From Thermohalobaculum sp039028795 (GTDB lineage: Bacteria; Pseudomonadota; Alphaproteobacteria; Rhodobacterales; Rhodobacteraceae), in the NCBI GenBank assembly GCA_039028795.1, contig JBCCHJ010000002.1, positions 62,001-126,000 on the forward strand: a DNA stretch of 64,000 nt, written 5' to 3'. Position numbers and translations under genes: made by a program. The notes under the pieces were generated by a model, which saw only the letters and a list, made by a program, of their open reading frames with translations, made no database searches and was not told where the DNA came from. Shown here piece after piece: positions 8,206-16,019 of the stretch; the stretch's first letter is position 1; each line of letters opens with the position of its first letter.

Positions 8206-9411
8206 TCATGGCACCACCTCACCTTGGTCCATATCCAGATGCAGGCCCGTTTCCGTGTACGGATGTGCCCGGGCCAGGTCTTCATCCAACTGGATCCCCA
8301 AGCCAGGCTCGCGGGAAGGGATGACATAGCCATTTTCCCAGGTCACGCCTTTGACGATCTTGCCATGGAAACCCTCCCACCGCTCGATGCTCTCCAGGAT
8401 CAGGAAGTTCGGGACCGAGGCCGCAAGCTGAATGTTCGCCGCCCCTTCTACAGGACCCGCATAAAGGTGCGGCGCCATCTGGGCGTAGCGCGTCTCGGCC
8501 ATTGCGGCGATCTTCTTCGCCTCCCAAAGCCCGCCGACCCTGCCCAAGGCAGGCTGCAGGATCGAGGCCGCACCTGCCTGCAACACGGCCGCGAATTCGT
8601 ATTTCGTCACAAGCCGCTCACCGGTTGAGATCGGCACCGAGGTCGATCGTGCAACCTCCGCCATCTGTTCCGGCATCTCGGCAGGGGTGGGTTCTTCGAA
8701 CCAGAGCGGCTCGTATGGCTCGATCCGCCGGGCCATCCGTTTTGCACCAGAGGTCGTGAACTGACCATGCGTGCCGAACAATAGATCAGCCTTCGTACCA
8801 ACGGCTTCGCGGATCGCTTTGCAGAAAGCTTCTGACCGTTCCAGATCCTCCATGCGGGGCTGGTGTCCATCATACACAGTGTATGGCCCGGCCGGATCGA
8901 ACTTCACTGCCGTGAAGCCCTGCCCCACATAATGCAATGCCCTGTCAGCCGCGATGTCCGGGTCATTGTACACATTCGGAGTGTCCGGATCTGGATAGAC
9001 GTCACCATCGGCGGGATAAAGATAGGTGTAAGACCGGATCTTTTCCCGGCAGCGCCCGCCCATCAGATCATAAACCGGTTTTCCCGCAGACTTGCCGATG
9101 ATGTCCCAACACGCGATTTCCAGCCCGGACAGCACACCCACCAAGGACGCGTCGGGCCGCGCCGTATAGCCAGACCCGTAGGTCTTGCGCCAGAGATCCT
9201 CGATATTGTGGGGATCCCGCCCTTCGAAGTGTCGGGCGAAGACATCGCGGATCATCTCGGCCACGACGTGCGGCCCGAAGGTCGCGGCATAAACCTCGCC
9301 CACGCCCTTGATCCCGCAGGCGGTGGTCAGCGTCAGGAAGATAAAGTACCGCCCGCCTTTGCGCGGCGGCGGATTGCCAACAACGAAGACCTCGAGTTCG
9401 CTAAGCTTCAC
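8206..9411 (-). CDS. Mandelate racemase/muconate lactonizing enzyme family protein
   Basis: Enolase-superfamily protein of 401 residues, closest in pattern to the galactonate and mannonate dehydratase side of the family. The N-terminal capping domain is followed by a barrel with AVKFDP (K170, D172), WFEEP (E240), GERL (E265) and APHLYAG (H315). The segment that normally carries the first metal-binding Asp reads LLFGTHGQF (211-218), and the Asp that normally pairs with the catalytic His reads Ala in QPALGRVGG (A288). It starts at GTG 9411, five bases after GGAGG. It probably acts on a hydroxy acid or sugar acid, but the substituted residues make the reaction uncertain. Confidence 0.85.
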   Translation of the reverse strand: MKLSELEVFVVGNPPPRKGGRYFIFLTLTTACGIKGVGEVYAATFGPHVVAEMIRDVFARHFEGRDPHNIEDLWRKTYGSGYTARPDASLVGVLSGLEIACWDIIGKSAGKPVYDLMGGRCREKIRSYTYLYPADGDVYPDPDTPNVYNDPDIAADRALHYVGQGFTAVKFDPAGPYTVYDGHQPRMEDLERSEAFCKAIREAVGTKADLLFGTHGQFTTSGAKRMARRIEPYEPLWFEEPTPAEMPEQMAEVARSTSVPISTGERLVTKYEFAAVLQAGAASILQPALGRVGGLWEAKKIAAMAETRYAQMAPHLYAGPVEGAANIQLAASVPNFLILESIERWEGFHGKIVKGVTWENGYVIPSREPGLGIQLDEDLARAHPYTETGLHLDMDQGEVVP

Positions 9412-9509
9412 GAATGCCTCCTGCTCGACATATCACTCAGAATCTCTGTCGTGTCAGAGCAGCGAACCGACATCTGGTCAACCCAGGTTCGACGGGCGTA
9501 GCGACGGCG

Positions 9510-10478
9510 TTAACTGTCGTCATAATAACCGGCTCTGACAGCTGCGCCGATGAAATTGCAGATCAGCCGTTCCGCATGCACCATCGTTATGTTGCCAACG
9601 TCCTTGCCAGGCGCGATTTCAACGAGATCCATACCGACAACTCGGCCCTTTTTTACCAGACCGTGAACCAACTTGCGGGCCTGCGGCCAGGTCAGACCGC
9701 CCGGTGTCTGCGAGATAACTGCAGGCATAATGGAAGGATCCAAACCGTCGGCATCAATAGTCAGATAGTAAGGTCCGCCATCCGGAATTCGGTCCAGAAC
9801 CGCTTGTATGCCGATCTCGTGCATCTCGTACGCAGTGATAATGTCGGCCCCATAAGCTTTGGCCGCCTCAACCTCACCGATCCGGGCGCTGCCGACGCCC
9901 CGAATGCCGATCTGAAAAATCTCACCAATCCATTCCAGTTCTGACGCGCGGCGAATAGGGCTGGAGTACCCATTGGGCTCTCCGTTGATTTCCTCGCGCC
10001 AGTCAATATGCGCGTCGATCTGCACCAGCGTAATTTTTTCGCTGATCTCTTCCAATGATCGCAGCACCGGGATTGGAATGCCATGATCACCGCCCAGCGA
10101 AATCAATGTCGCGCCGGCCCTCAGAATTTTCCGCGCAGCCGCTTCGGCGGCCTGGTAGTGGGCACCGTGGTATCCTGCTTCTGCTGTTACATTTCCGCAA
10201 TCGACGATCTTGATATCGCGGTTGTCCAACAGTGGTCCGCCGAGATCAAAATCATAATGGTTCAGCGTGTAGAATACGTCCTGTTCGCCGGATGTCTGAC
10301 GCAGCACATCGAGCGCAAAGCTCTGATCATTTGCCATCTCTTCGGCAGCATAGGGCATCCCGTATGGAATTCCCAAAATGGCGATGTCCGCGTCCAGACT
10401 GTCCAGGTCACTTGCGAACGGGAAGTTCAGGAAGGTGCTCGGAACGCTGCCCGGCCTTTGCGTGATCGACTCTGTCAT
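9510..10478 (-). CDS. Ureohydrolase (agmatinase/guanidinobutyrase/arginase family)
   Basis: Binuclear manganese hydrolase that releases urea from a guanidino compound; 322 residues. Metal-binding motifs are complete: SLGGDHG (128-133), QIDAHIDW (153-160) and TIDADGLDP (240-248). The N-terminal half resembles the agmatinase/guanidinobutyrase branch more than arginase, but the substrate cannot be fixed from sequence. The ATG at 10478 is five bases after GGAGG; the TTG just before it is too close to that site. It follows the alcohol dehydrogenase gene after 29 bp and precedes the enolase-superfamily gene. With the DDAH-type enzyme nearby, it points to guanidino-compound catabolism. Confidence 0.9.
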   Translation of the reverse strand: MTESITQRPGSVPSTFLNFPFASDLDSLDADIAILGIPYGMPYAAEEMANDQSFALDVLRQTSGEQDVFYTLNHYDFDLGGPLLDNRDIKIVDCGNVTAEAGYHGAHYQAAEAAARKILRAGATLISLGGDHGIPIPVLRSLEEISEKITLVQIDAHIDWREEINGEPNGYSSPIRRASELEWIGEIFQIGIRGVGSARIGEVEAAKAYGADIITAYEMHEIGIQAVLDRIPDGGPYYLTIDADGLDPSIMPAVISQTPGGLTWPQARKLVHGLVKKGRVVGMDLVEIAPGKDVGNITMVHAERLICNFIGAAVRAGYYDDS

Positions 10479-10507
10479 CAATGCCTCCTAACGGGGTGCT
10501 TTCAACG

Positions 10508-11590
10508 TCATGCCGCGCCGATCAACACCACATTGCGCAGACCCTCGCCGCGGCGGGTCGTGTCCATGGCCTCGTTCAACTCATCGAAGGCGTAGTGCCC
10601 AGTCACCAACTGGTCCAGCTTCAGTTCCCCTGTTTCATAGCGCTCCACCAGTTTCGGAATTTCCTCTTTGATCTTCATATGTCCCATCAGGGAGCCCAGC
10701 ACCCGATGCGACAGGGATGAAAAGATCACGGGGGAAAACGTTGTGACGGCCTCCAGCGAGGGCATGCCGACCAGCACGATCACACCCCCCGGGGCGGCCA
10801 TCCGAAAGGACTGGTTGATCGCGGCCTCCGAGCCCACGGTCACCAGCACATAGTCCGCGCCCCTGCGGCCTGTGGCGGATTTCACGCCCTTGATCGCATC
10901 GCTTTGCGAGGCGTTCACCCGGTCGGTGGCGCCGAAGGTGATGGCAGCGGCTAGCCGGTCTTCGGCCATATCGACCGCAATGATCTGGCCGGCTTTGCAA
11001 TACTTGGCCCCCTGGATCGCGTTCAATCCGACGCCGCCACAGCCCACCACGGCTACGGTTGCGCCTTCTTCGATTTGGGCCGTATGGGTCGCAGCCCCAT
11101 AGCCAGTGATCACGCCGCAGGCCAAAAGGGCTGCTGCATCCCAGGGGATTTTATCGCCAACCTTAACCACCTGGCTGGCGTGCACGACCGTTTCCTCGGC
11201 AAAGGCTGCGGTCTTGATGCCGTGCTCGACGGCCTCGCCCTGATGCGACAACGGCGTGTATGCATCGCGCAGGTGCGTCTCGCAGGTCGCGGGATATCCC
11301 TTTTGGCAACACGGGCAGTCACCGCAATGGCGCACCAACGTCACGGCGACACGGTCACCGACGGCCAGATCCTCTACACCTTCGCCGATCTCGACAATCT
11401 CGCCAGAGGCTTCGTGACCCAGAACCATGGGACATTCGCCGCCCAGTTCCCCGTCAACGAAATGGATGTCGGAATGACAGATCGCGCAGGCCATAATCTT
11501 GACCCGGACCTCGCCTTTCATAGGCCCCCGCTGATCGAGATCCCAGAACTCAAAAGCCTTGCCGAATTCGGTCAACACCGCGGCACGCAT
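10508..11590 (-). CDS. Zinc-dependent alcohol dehydrogenase (MDR family)
   Basis: Medium-chain NAD(P)-dependent dehydrogenase of 360 residues that oxidises an alcohol or reduces an aldehyde. It has the catalytic zinc site (CAICHSDIH and GHEASGEI), the structural zinc loop CGDCPCCQKGYPATC, and the nucleotide-binding loop VVGCGGVGLN. The start at 11590 follows GGGGGAGACTGCC; a longer frame to 11626 is less plausible. It is the first gene of the minus-strand run ending with the class IV aminotransferase and is divergent from the class I aminotransferase. It may oxidise or reduce an intermediate of the proposed guanidino pathway; its true substrate is unknown. Confidence 0.92.
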   Translation of the reverse strand: MRAAVLTEFGKAFEFWDLDQRGPMKGEVRVKIMACAICHSDIHFVDGELGGECPMVLGHEASGEIVEIGEGVEDLAVGDRVAVTLVRHCGDCPCCQKGYPATCETHLRDAYTPLSHQGEAVEHGIKTAAFAEETVVHASQVVKVGDKIPWDAAALLACGVITGYGAATHTAQIEEGATVAVVGCGGVGLNAIQGAKYCKAGQIIAVDMAEDRLAAAITFGATDRVNASQSDAIKGVKSATGRRGADYVLVTVGSEAAINQSFRMAAPGGVIVLVGMPSLEAVTTFSPVIFSSLSHRVLGSLMGHMKIKEEIPKLVERYETGELKLDQLVTGHYAFDELNEAMDTTRRGEGLRNVVLIGAA

Positions 11591-11693
11591 GGCAGTCTCC
11601 CCCTTAGCGTTTTCACCACGTTTCACCGGGGAAACGGAAATCGCAACCCCTATGCCTTGGCAGACTGATCCAATTCTGTAGAAAGGCCGCGAC

Positions 11694-11718
11694 GTGTAGA
11701 CCGGGTCTTTAAACCCGG
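11694..11718. repeat. Dispersed palindromic repeat, copy 1
   Basis: The segment TAGACCGGGTCTTTAAACCC followed by GGC contains an inverted repeat (CCGGGTNNNNNNACCCGG) of the same design as the sequence near 14140-14164, with which it shares GTGTAGACCGGGTCTT. This copy lies in the divergent promoter region of the alcohol dehydrogenase and class I aminotransferase genes. Such short palindromes recur in intergenic DNA of Rhodobacterales as I remember them. It might work as a terminator-like hairpin or REP-like element. Confidence 0.5.
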
Positions 11719-11736
11719 CTGGCCGAGGGAACGAAG

Positions 11737-12894
11737 ATGCAGACCGCCGATGGCATGGCCCGCCTGGGCACAGAAACAGCGTTCGAGGTTCTGGCCCGGG
11801 CCGCTGAACTGGAACGCCAGGGCAAGGACATCATCAACCTCGGCATCGGCCAGCCCGACTTCAAAACCCCGAACCATGTGGTCGAGGCCGCCGTCAAGGC
11901 CATGCAAGATGGTCATCACGGCTACACCCCCGCCCAAGGCATCCTGGAATTGCGAGAGGCAGTGGCGGCCGACATTCAAGCCCGCCGCGGGGTCGAGGTT
12001 TCGCCTGCGAACATCTGCATCATGCCGGGCGGCAAGCCGACGATGTTCTTCGCTATCCTGATGTTCGGTGCACCGGGGGTCGAGATCATGTATCCTGACC
12101 CTGGCTTTCCCATCTACCGTTCGATGATCGAGTATACAGGCGCAAAACCAGTACCGATCGTGCTGCGCGAAGAGAACGGCTTTGCCTTTTCCGCAGAAGA
12201 GGTCTTGGCAGGCATCACGCCCAAGACTCGTCTGATTATTGTTAATTCCCCGGGCAATCCGACGGGCGGCGTCACGCCCAGGGAAGAGATTGAAAAACTG
12301 GTACACGGCCTGCCCGATCACGTGGCGCTGATGTCAGACGAGATCTATTCCCGCATGCTTTACGAGGGTCGCGAGCATGTCTCGTTCCTGGCCTATCCGG
12401 AAATCCGCGACCGGCTGATCCTGCTGGATGGCTGGTCGAAGACCTATGCCATGACAGGCTGGCGGCTCGGCTATTCTGTCTGGCCGGATACGTTGATCGA
12501 CGGCGCTGTAAGGCTTTGCGTCAACAGCCATTCCTGCGTGAATGCGCCGACACAGATGGCCGGGATCGCGGCGCTGGAAGGCCCGCAAGACGCGGTCGCT
12601 ACCATGATGAACGCGTTTGACGACCGCCGCCTCGCGATTGTACCGCTGCTGAATCAACTGCCAGGCTTCGACTGCCAGAACCCAGGCGGCGCGTTCTACA
12701 CATTCCCGAATATCTCTGGCACCGGCATGGGTGCGAAGGACTTGCAAACCCGTCTGTTGGAGGAAGCCGGCGTAGCCACCATCGCCGGTCCCAGCTTCGG
12801 TGTGCACGCCGATCAGTTCATCCGATTTTCTTATGCAAACTCGCTGGACAACATCCGCAAAGCCGTCGAGCGCATCGGGAACCTCCTGACATGA
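11737..12894 (+). CDS. Class I/II pyridoxal-phosphate aminotransferase
   Basis: Fold-type I aminotransferase of 385 residues. The PLP lysine is K235 in WSKTYAMTGWRLGY; NLGIGQPDF (34-42), NSPGNPTGG (170-178) and LMSDEIYS (199-205) are family landmarks of the AspC/AlaT-like subgroup. GAGGGAAC lies about 4-11 nt upstream of the ATG at 11737. It overlaps the DDAH gene by four bases (ATGA), so the two are translationally coupled. The partner suggests that it transaminates arginine, citrulline or a related amino acid; that substrate is inferred from context only. Confidence 0.93.
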   Translation: MQTADGMARLGTETAFEVLARAAELERQGKDIINLGIGQPDFKTPNHVVEAAVKAMQDGHHGYTPAQGILELREAVAADIQARRGVEVSPANICIMPGGKPTMFFAILMFGAPGVEIMYPDPGFPIYRSMIEYTGAKPVPIVLREENGFAFSAEEVLAGITPKTRLIIVNSPGNPTGGVTPREEIEKLVHGLPDHVALMSDEIYSRMLYEGREHVSFLAYPEIRDRLILLDGWSKTYAMTGWRLGYSVWPDTLIDGAVRLCVNSHSCVNAPTQMAGIAALEGPQDAVATMMNAFDDRRLAIVPLLNQLPGFDCQNPGGAFYTFPNISGTGMGAKDLQTRLLEEAGVATIAGPSFGVHADQFIRFSYANSLDNIRKAVERIGNLLT

Positions 12895-13682
12895 GCCGCT
12901 CGTACACGTTCTCCCATGCCATCACCCGCCGGCCAGCGCGTTCAACTGTCGATGGCCTCCGCGCAGTGGACACTGGCACGCCGGATCTGGACACGTTTCT
13001 TGCCCATCACGCGGATTACGTGGCGGCGTTGAAATCCACCGGCGCGGCGGTCATCGAACTGGACTCGCTGGCAGAATTCCCCGACGCGGTCTTCGTCGAG
13101 GATTCGGCGCTCTGCCTGCCTGAAGGCGCAATCGCGATGCGCCCCGGCGCACCGAGCCGCCTGGGCGAGGCCGCTGCCATGGCCCCGGAACTGGCGAAGG
13201 TTTACGGCGCGGTTCGCCACATCGACGGCCCCGGCTTCATCGAGGGCGGCGACATTCTGGTCACGGAACGCGAGATCCTGGTCGGCAAGTCGGCCCGCAC
13301 GGACGGCGCAGGTGTGGCCGAACTGACCGGGCTGGTCGCCGACTGGGGGCATACGGTGCGAGAGCTTCAGACGCCGCCGGATGTGCTGCACTTCAAGACG
13401 GATTGTTCGCTGCTGGATGAAGAGACAATCCTTGCGACCCCCCGTCTGTCAGCCTCAGGCTGTTTTGAAGGCTATCGCGTGATCCACACCGCCGAGGGCG
13501 AAGAGGCATGCGCAAATACGATCCGCTTCAATGATCTGGTGATCCTGCCCGCAGGGTTTCCTCGCACGGCGGAAACCTTGAACAAAGCCGGATATACCAT
13601 CCGCGAAATCGGCAATACGGAAGCGGCCAAACTGGATGGCGGGATATCGTGTTTGTCCTTGAGGTTCACACCGCCGCGTTAA
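12891..13682 (+). CDS. Dimethylarginine dimethylaminohydrolase-type amidinohydrolase
   Basis: Amidinotransferase-superfamily hydrolase of 263 residues. The DDAH family converts N-omega-methylated arginines to citrulline and methylamines. Key features are FPDAVFVEDSA (63-73), IEGGDIL (117-123), the catalytic His in VLHFKTDCS (H167) and the nucleophile Cys in LDGGISCLSLRF (C254). The length and the order of these motifs fit bacterial DDAH better than arginine deiminase, which is longer. Its start lies in the ATGA overlap with the aminotransferase gene. Sister guanidine-modifying hydrolases could share the fold, so the exact substrate is open. Confidence 0.9.
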   Translation: MSRSYTFSHAITRRPARSTVDGLRAVDTGTPDLDTFLAHHADYVAALKSTGAAVIELDSLAEFPDAVFVEDSALCLPEGAIAMRPGAPSRLGEAAAMAPELAKVYGAVRHIDGPGFIEGGDILVTEREILVGKSARTDGAGVAELTGLVADWGHTVRELQTPPDVLHFKTDCSLLDEETILATPRLSASGCFEGYRVIHTAEGEEACANTIRFNDLVILPAGFPRTAETLNKAGYTIREIGNTEAAKLDGGISCLSLRFTPPR

Positions 13683-13705
13683 TGCTTTCACGCTTCGAAA
13701 GGCCC

Positions 13706-14026
13706 CTACGAAAAGACCCCTTCGGCACGAAGACCCAAAAGCAGCAGGATAATTCCAGCAACACCTGCGGCAAGCGAAAGCCACGGGCGCCCCAAATAGT
13801 ATTCAGCAGAAAAAACGGTAAGAAAGGCCAGTCCCCAGATCACAGAAAAGACGATGTGAATATTTGGCCATGTGTTGAATGTGAACAGATGCCAGGCTGC
13901 GACCAGCGCGCCTGAGAAGACAAAAACCCGCAGCGCATTTCGCCAAATCGGATGACGCGGACGTTCCTGGGTTCCGTAAACCCCATCTGCAACAAACAAA
14001 GAAACAAGCTCTAAGATGCCTTCCAC
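13706..14026 (-). CDS. Small membrane protein of unknown function
   Basis: A 106-residue protein with three hydrophobic segments, at about 30-48, 54-74 and 80-98, separated by short polar loops; the N-terminus is probably cytosolic. No known domain is recognised. It starts at GTG 14026, preceded by GGAGG at a spacing of four bases, which argues that it is a real gene. It is convergent with the DDAH gene (23 bp apart) and lies upstream of the tsf terminator region on the other side. Function unknown. Confidence 0.7.
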   Translation of the reverse strand: MEGILELVSLFVADGVYGTQERPRHPIWRNALRVFVFSGALVAAWHLFTFNTWPNIHIVFSVIWGLAFLTVFSAEYYLGRPWLSLAAGVAGIILLLLGLRAEGVFS

Positions 14027-14096
14027 GCCGCCTCCGAGAGATCAGCAACAGCCCTGAATATAAGAACTTCACGCGATGTGTTCACGCCACCGAACG

Positions 14097-14130
14097 AAAA
14101 AGGCCGCCATCCCAGCCCGGATGACGGCCT
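14097..14130 (-). terminator. Rho-independent terminator of tsf
   Basis: Read on the minus strand, a 12-bp stem (AGGCCGTCATCC against GGATGGCGGCCT) with a six-base loop is followed by TTTTT. It lies 40 bp after the tsf stop codon. This ends the rpsB-tsf transcript before the accessory genes, so pyrH is not co-transcribed with tsf. Confidence 0.85.
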
Positions 14131-14139
14131 CTCATCTCG

Positions 14140-14164
14140 TGTAGACCGGGTCTTCAGACCCGGC
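14140..14164. repeat. Dispersed palindromic repeat, copy 2
   Basis: GTGTAGACCGGGTCTTCAGA followed by CCCGGC contains CCGGGTCT paired with AGACCCGG around a two- to four-base loop. It shares its first 16 bases with the copy at 11694-11718. It sits between the tsf stop codon and the tsf terminator. Two copies 2.4 kb apart suggest a dispersed element rather than chance. Confidence 0.5.
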
Positions 14165-14169
14165 ACGGC

Positions 14170-15048
14170 TTAGCCACCCATGGTTTTCGCGACCTCAGCG
14201 GCAAAGTCTTCTTCTTCCTTCTCGATGCCGTCACCGACCTCGAACCGGGCGAAGTCGCCGATGGCAACACCAGCCTCCTCGGCGGCTTTCTCCACGGTCA
14301 GATCCGGGTTCACAACGAAGGATTGGTTCATCAGGGTGACGTCGGACAGCCACTTTTTCATGCGGCCGACGATCATCTTTTCGATCACAGCCTCGGGCTT
14401 GCCGGATTCGCGCGCGATGTCCATCTGGACGGCTTTCTCTTTTTCGACAATCGCCTGGTCCAGGTCACCCTCGCTCAAGGCCTGCGGACGCGGATCGTGG
14501 GCTGCGACGTGCATCGCGATCTGCCGGCCAATCTCTGCCTCTTTGTCCAGGGCAACCAGCACACCGATTTTGCCCATCCCATCGGCCACTGAATTGTGCA
14601 CATAAGTCGTGACGGCCCCGCCAGAGACCTTGGCCATGCGGCGCAGCGACATATTCTCGCCAATCGTCGCCACTTTGTCAGTGATGATCTCGCCCACAGT
14701 CTTGCCGCCCATCGGGGCTGCACTCAGTTCCTCAACCGTGTTGACGGTCAGGGCAACCTTCGCAATCTCAGCCACCATTTCCTGGAATTCTGCATTCCGG
14801 GCCACGAAGTCAGTTTCCGAGTTAACCTCGACCACGACACCCGTGCCACCATCGGTGGCGACGGCCACTAGGCCTTCAGCGGCTGTGCGGCCCGCTTTTT
14901 TGTCGGCCTTGGCCAAGCCTTTGACGCGCAGAAGGTCAACGGCAGCGTCCATATCGCCGTCGGTTTCCGTCAACGCCTTTTTTGCGTCCATCATGCCCGC
15001 GCCGGTCTTGTCGCGGAGTTCTTTCACAAGCGCGGCAGTGATTGCCAT
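14170..15048 (-). CDS. tsf: Translation elongation factor Ts
   Basis: Guanine nucleotide exchange factor for EF-Tu; 292 residues. The N-terminal UBA-like module and signature are seen in LVKELRDKTGAGMMDAKKAL, followed by CNSETDFVARN-type sequence (VNSETDFVARN) of the core domain and two coiled-coil subdomains. The ATG at 15048 is six bases after GGAGG; the upstream in-frame ATG at 15060 overlaps that site. It follows rpsB after 98 bp and ends in a strong terminator. Confidence 0.98.
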   Translation of the reverse strand: MAITAALVKELRDKTGAGMMDAKKALTETDGDMDAAVDLLRVKGLAKADKKAGRTAAEGLVAVATDGGTGVVVEVNSETDFVARNAEFQEMVAEIAKVALTVNTVEELSAAPMGGKTVGEIITDKVATIGENMSLRRMAKVSGGAVTTYVHNSVADGMGKIGVLVALDKEAEIGRQIAMHVAAHDPRPQALSEGDLDQAIVEKEKAVQMDIARESGKPEAVIEKMIVGRMKKWLSDVTLMNQSFVVNPDLTVEKAAEEAGVAIGDFARFEVGDGIEKEEEDFAAEVAKTMGG

Positions 15049-15107
15049 CGTTGCCTCCATTTGTCGGTCTGCCGGTGGCGGCGACCATCTAAATTATTGG
15101 AATGACA

Positions 15108-15122
15108 GGGCCTTTTCGGCCC
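15108..15122 (-). promoter_or_regulatory. rpsB-tsf intercistronic hairpin
   Basis: GGGCC-N5-GGCCC forms a five-base-pair stem with a five-base loop in the space between the rpsB stop and the tsf start. There is no following U run, so it is not a complete terminator. In other bacteria the rpsB-tsf gap often holds a partial terminator or processing site; that role is inferred here. Confidence 0.35.
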
Positions 15123-15146
15123 CGCTTTGAGCCTTACACGCCCAGG

Positions 15147-16019
15147 TCAGCTGGCCTTGGCGTCCTCTGCAGGAGCTTCTTCGGCCGGCGCCTCTTCAGC
15201 AGGGGCTTCCTCGGCAGTGGCCTCTGCAGCCCCTTCGGCTGGCGGGTCAACCGCCTCGCCAGGGTCTGCCACGGCCTCTTCGATCGGCGCATCTTCCAGT
15301 TCGCCCAAATCAAAGCCGGCCGCACCCAATTGCGACGCCATGCCATCAATCACGGCCCGGGCCGCCAGATCGCAATAAAGCGAGATCGCCCGCGCCGCAT
15401 CGTCATTGCCGGGGATCGGGAACTTGACCCCTGCAGGATCACAGTTCGTATCCAGGATCGCCACCACGGGAATGCCCAGCTTTTTCGCCTCGGCAATCGC
15501 AAGATCTTCCTTGTTGGTGTCGATGACAAACAACATATCGGGCACGCCGCCCATTTCGCGGATCCCGCCCAACGAGGCCGTAAGCTTGTTCCGCTCGCGC
15601 TCTAGCTGCAGGCGTTCTTTCTTGGTGAAGCCTTCAGCCGCGCCGCTGTCCATCATCTCGTCCAACTGCTTCAGACGCCCGATCGAGTTCGAGACCGTCT
15701 TCCAGTTGGTCAGCGTCCCGCCCAGCCAGCGGTGGTTCATGAAGTACTGGGCCGAACGTTCCGCGGCATCCTTGATCGGGCCCGCGGCCTGACGCTTGGT
15801 GCCAACAAAGAGCACCCGTCCGCCGCCCGCCACGCATTCACGCAGCGCATTCAGCGCCGCATCCAGCATGGGAACAGTTTGGGTTAAGTCCATGATATGA
15901 ATGCCATTTCGGCTTCCATAGATGAACTCACCCATCTTGGGGTTCCAGCGATGTGTCTGGTGTCCGAAGTGTACGCCCGCTTCCAGGAGCTGACGCATAG
16001 AGAACTCTGGCAGAGCCAT
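15147..16019 (-). CDS. rpsB: 30S ribosomal protein S2
   Basis: Ribosomal protein S2 of 290 residues. Landmarks are MRQLLEAGVHFGHQTHRWNP, FIYGSRNGIHIMDLTQT, FVGTKRQAAGPI, and the central PDMLFVIDTNKEDLAIAEA. The start at 16019 was chosen because the conserved S2 N-terminus begins there and AAAGGACC lies upstream, although the frame is open to 16247. The last 35 or so residues form an Ala/Glu/Pro-rich acidic tail with three AEEAP units, longer than in E. coli S2 and common among alphaproteobacteria. It is the promoter-proximal partner of tsf. Confidence 0.97.
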   Translation of the reverse strand: MALPEFSMRQLLEAGVHFGHQTHRWNPKMGEFIYGSRNGIHIMDLTQTVPMLDAALNALRECVAGGGRVLFVGTKRQAAGPIKDAAERSAQYFMNHRWLGGTLTNWKTVSNSIGRLKQLDEMMDSGAAEGFTKKERLQLERERNKLTASLGGIREMGGVPDMLFVIDTNKEDLAIAEAKKLGIPVVAILDTNCDPAGVKFPIPGNDDAARAISLYCDLAARAVIDGMASQLGAAGFDLGELEDAPIEEAVADPGEAVDPPAEGAAEATAEEAPAEEAPAEEAPAEDAKAS

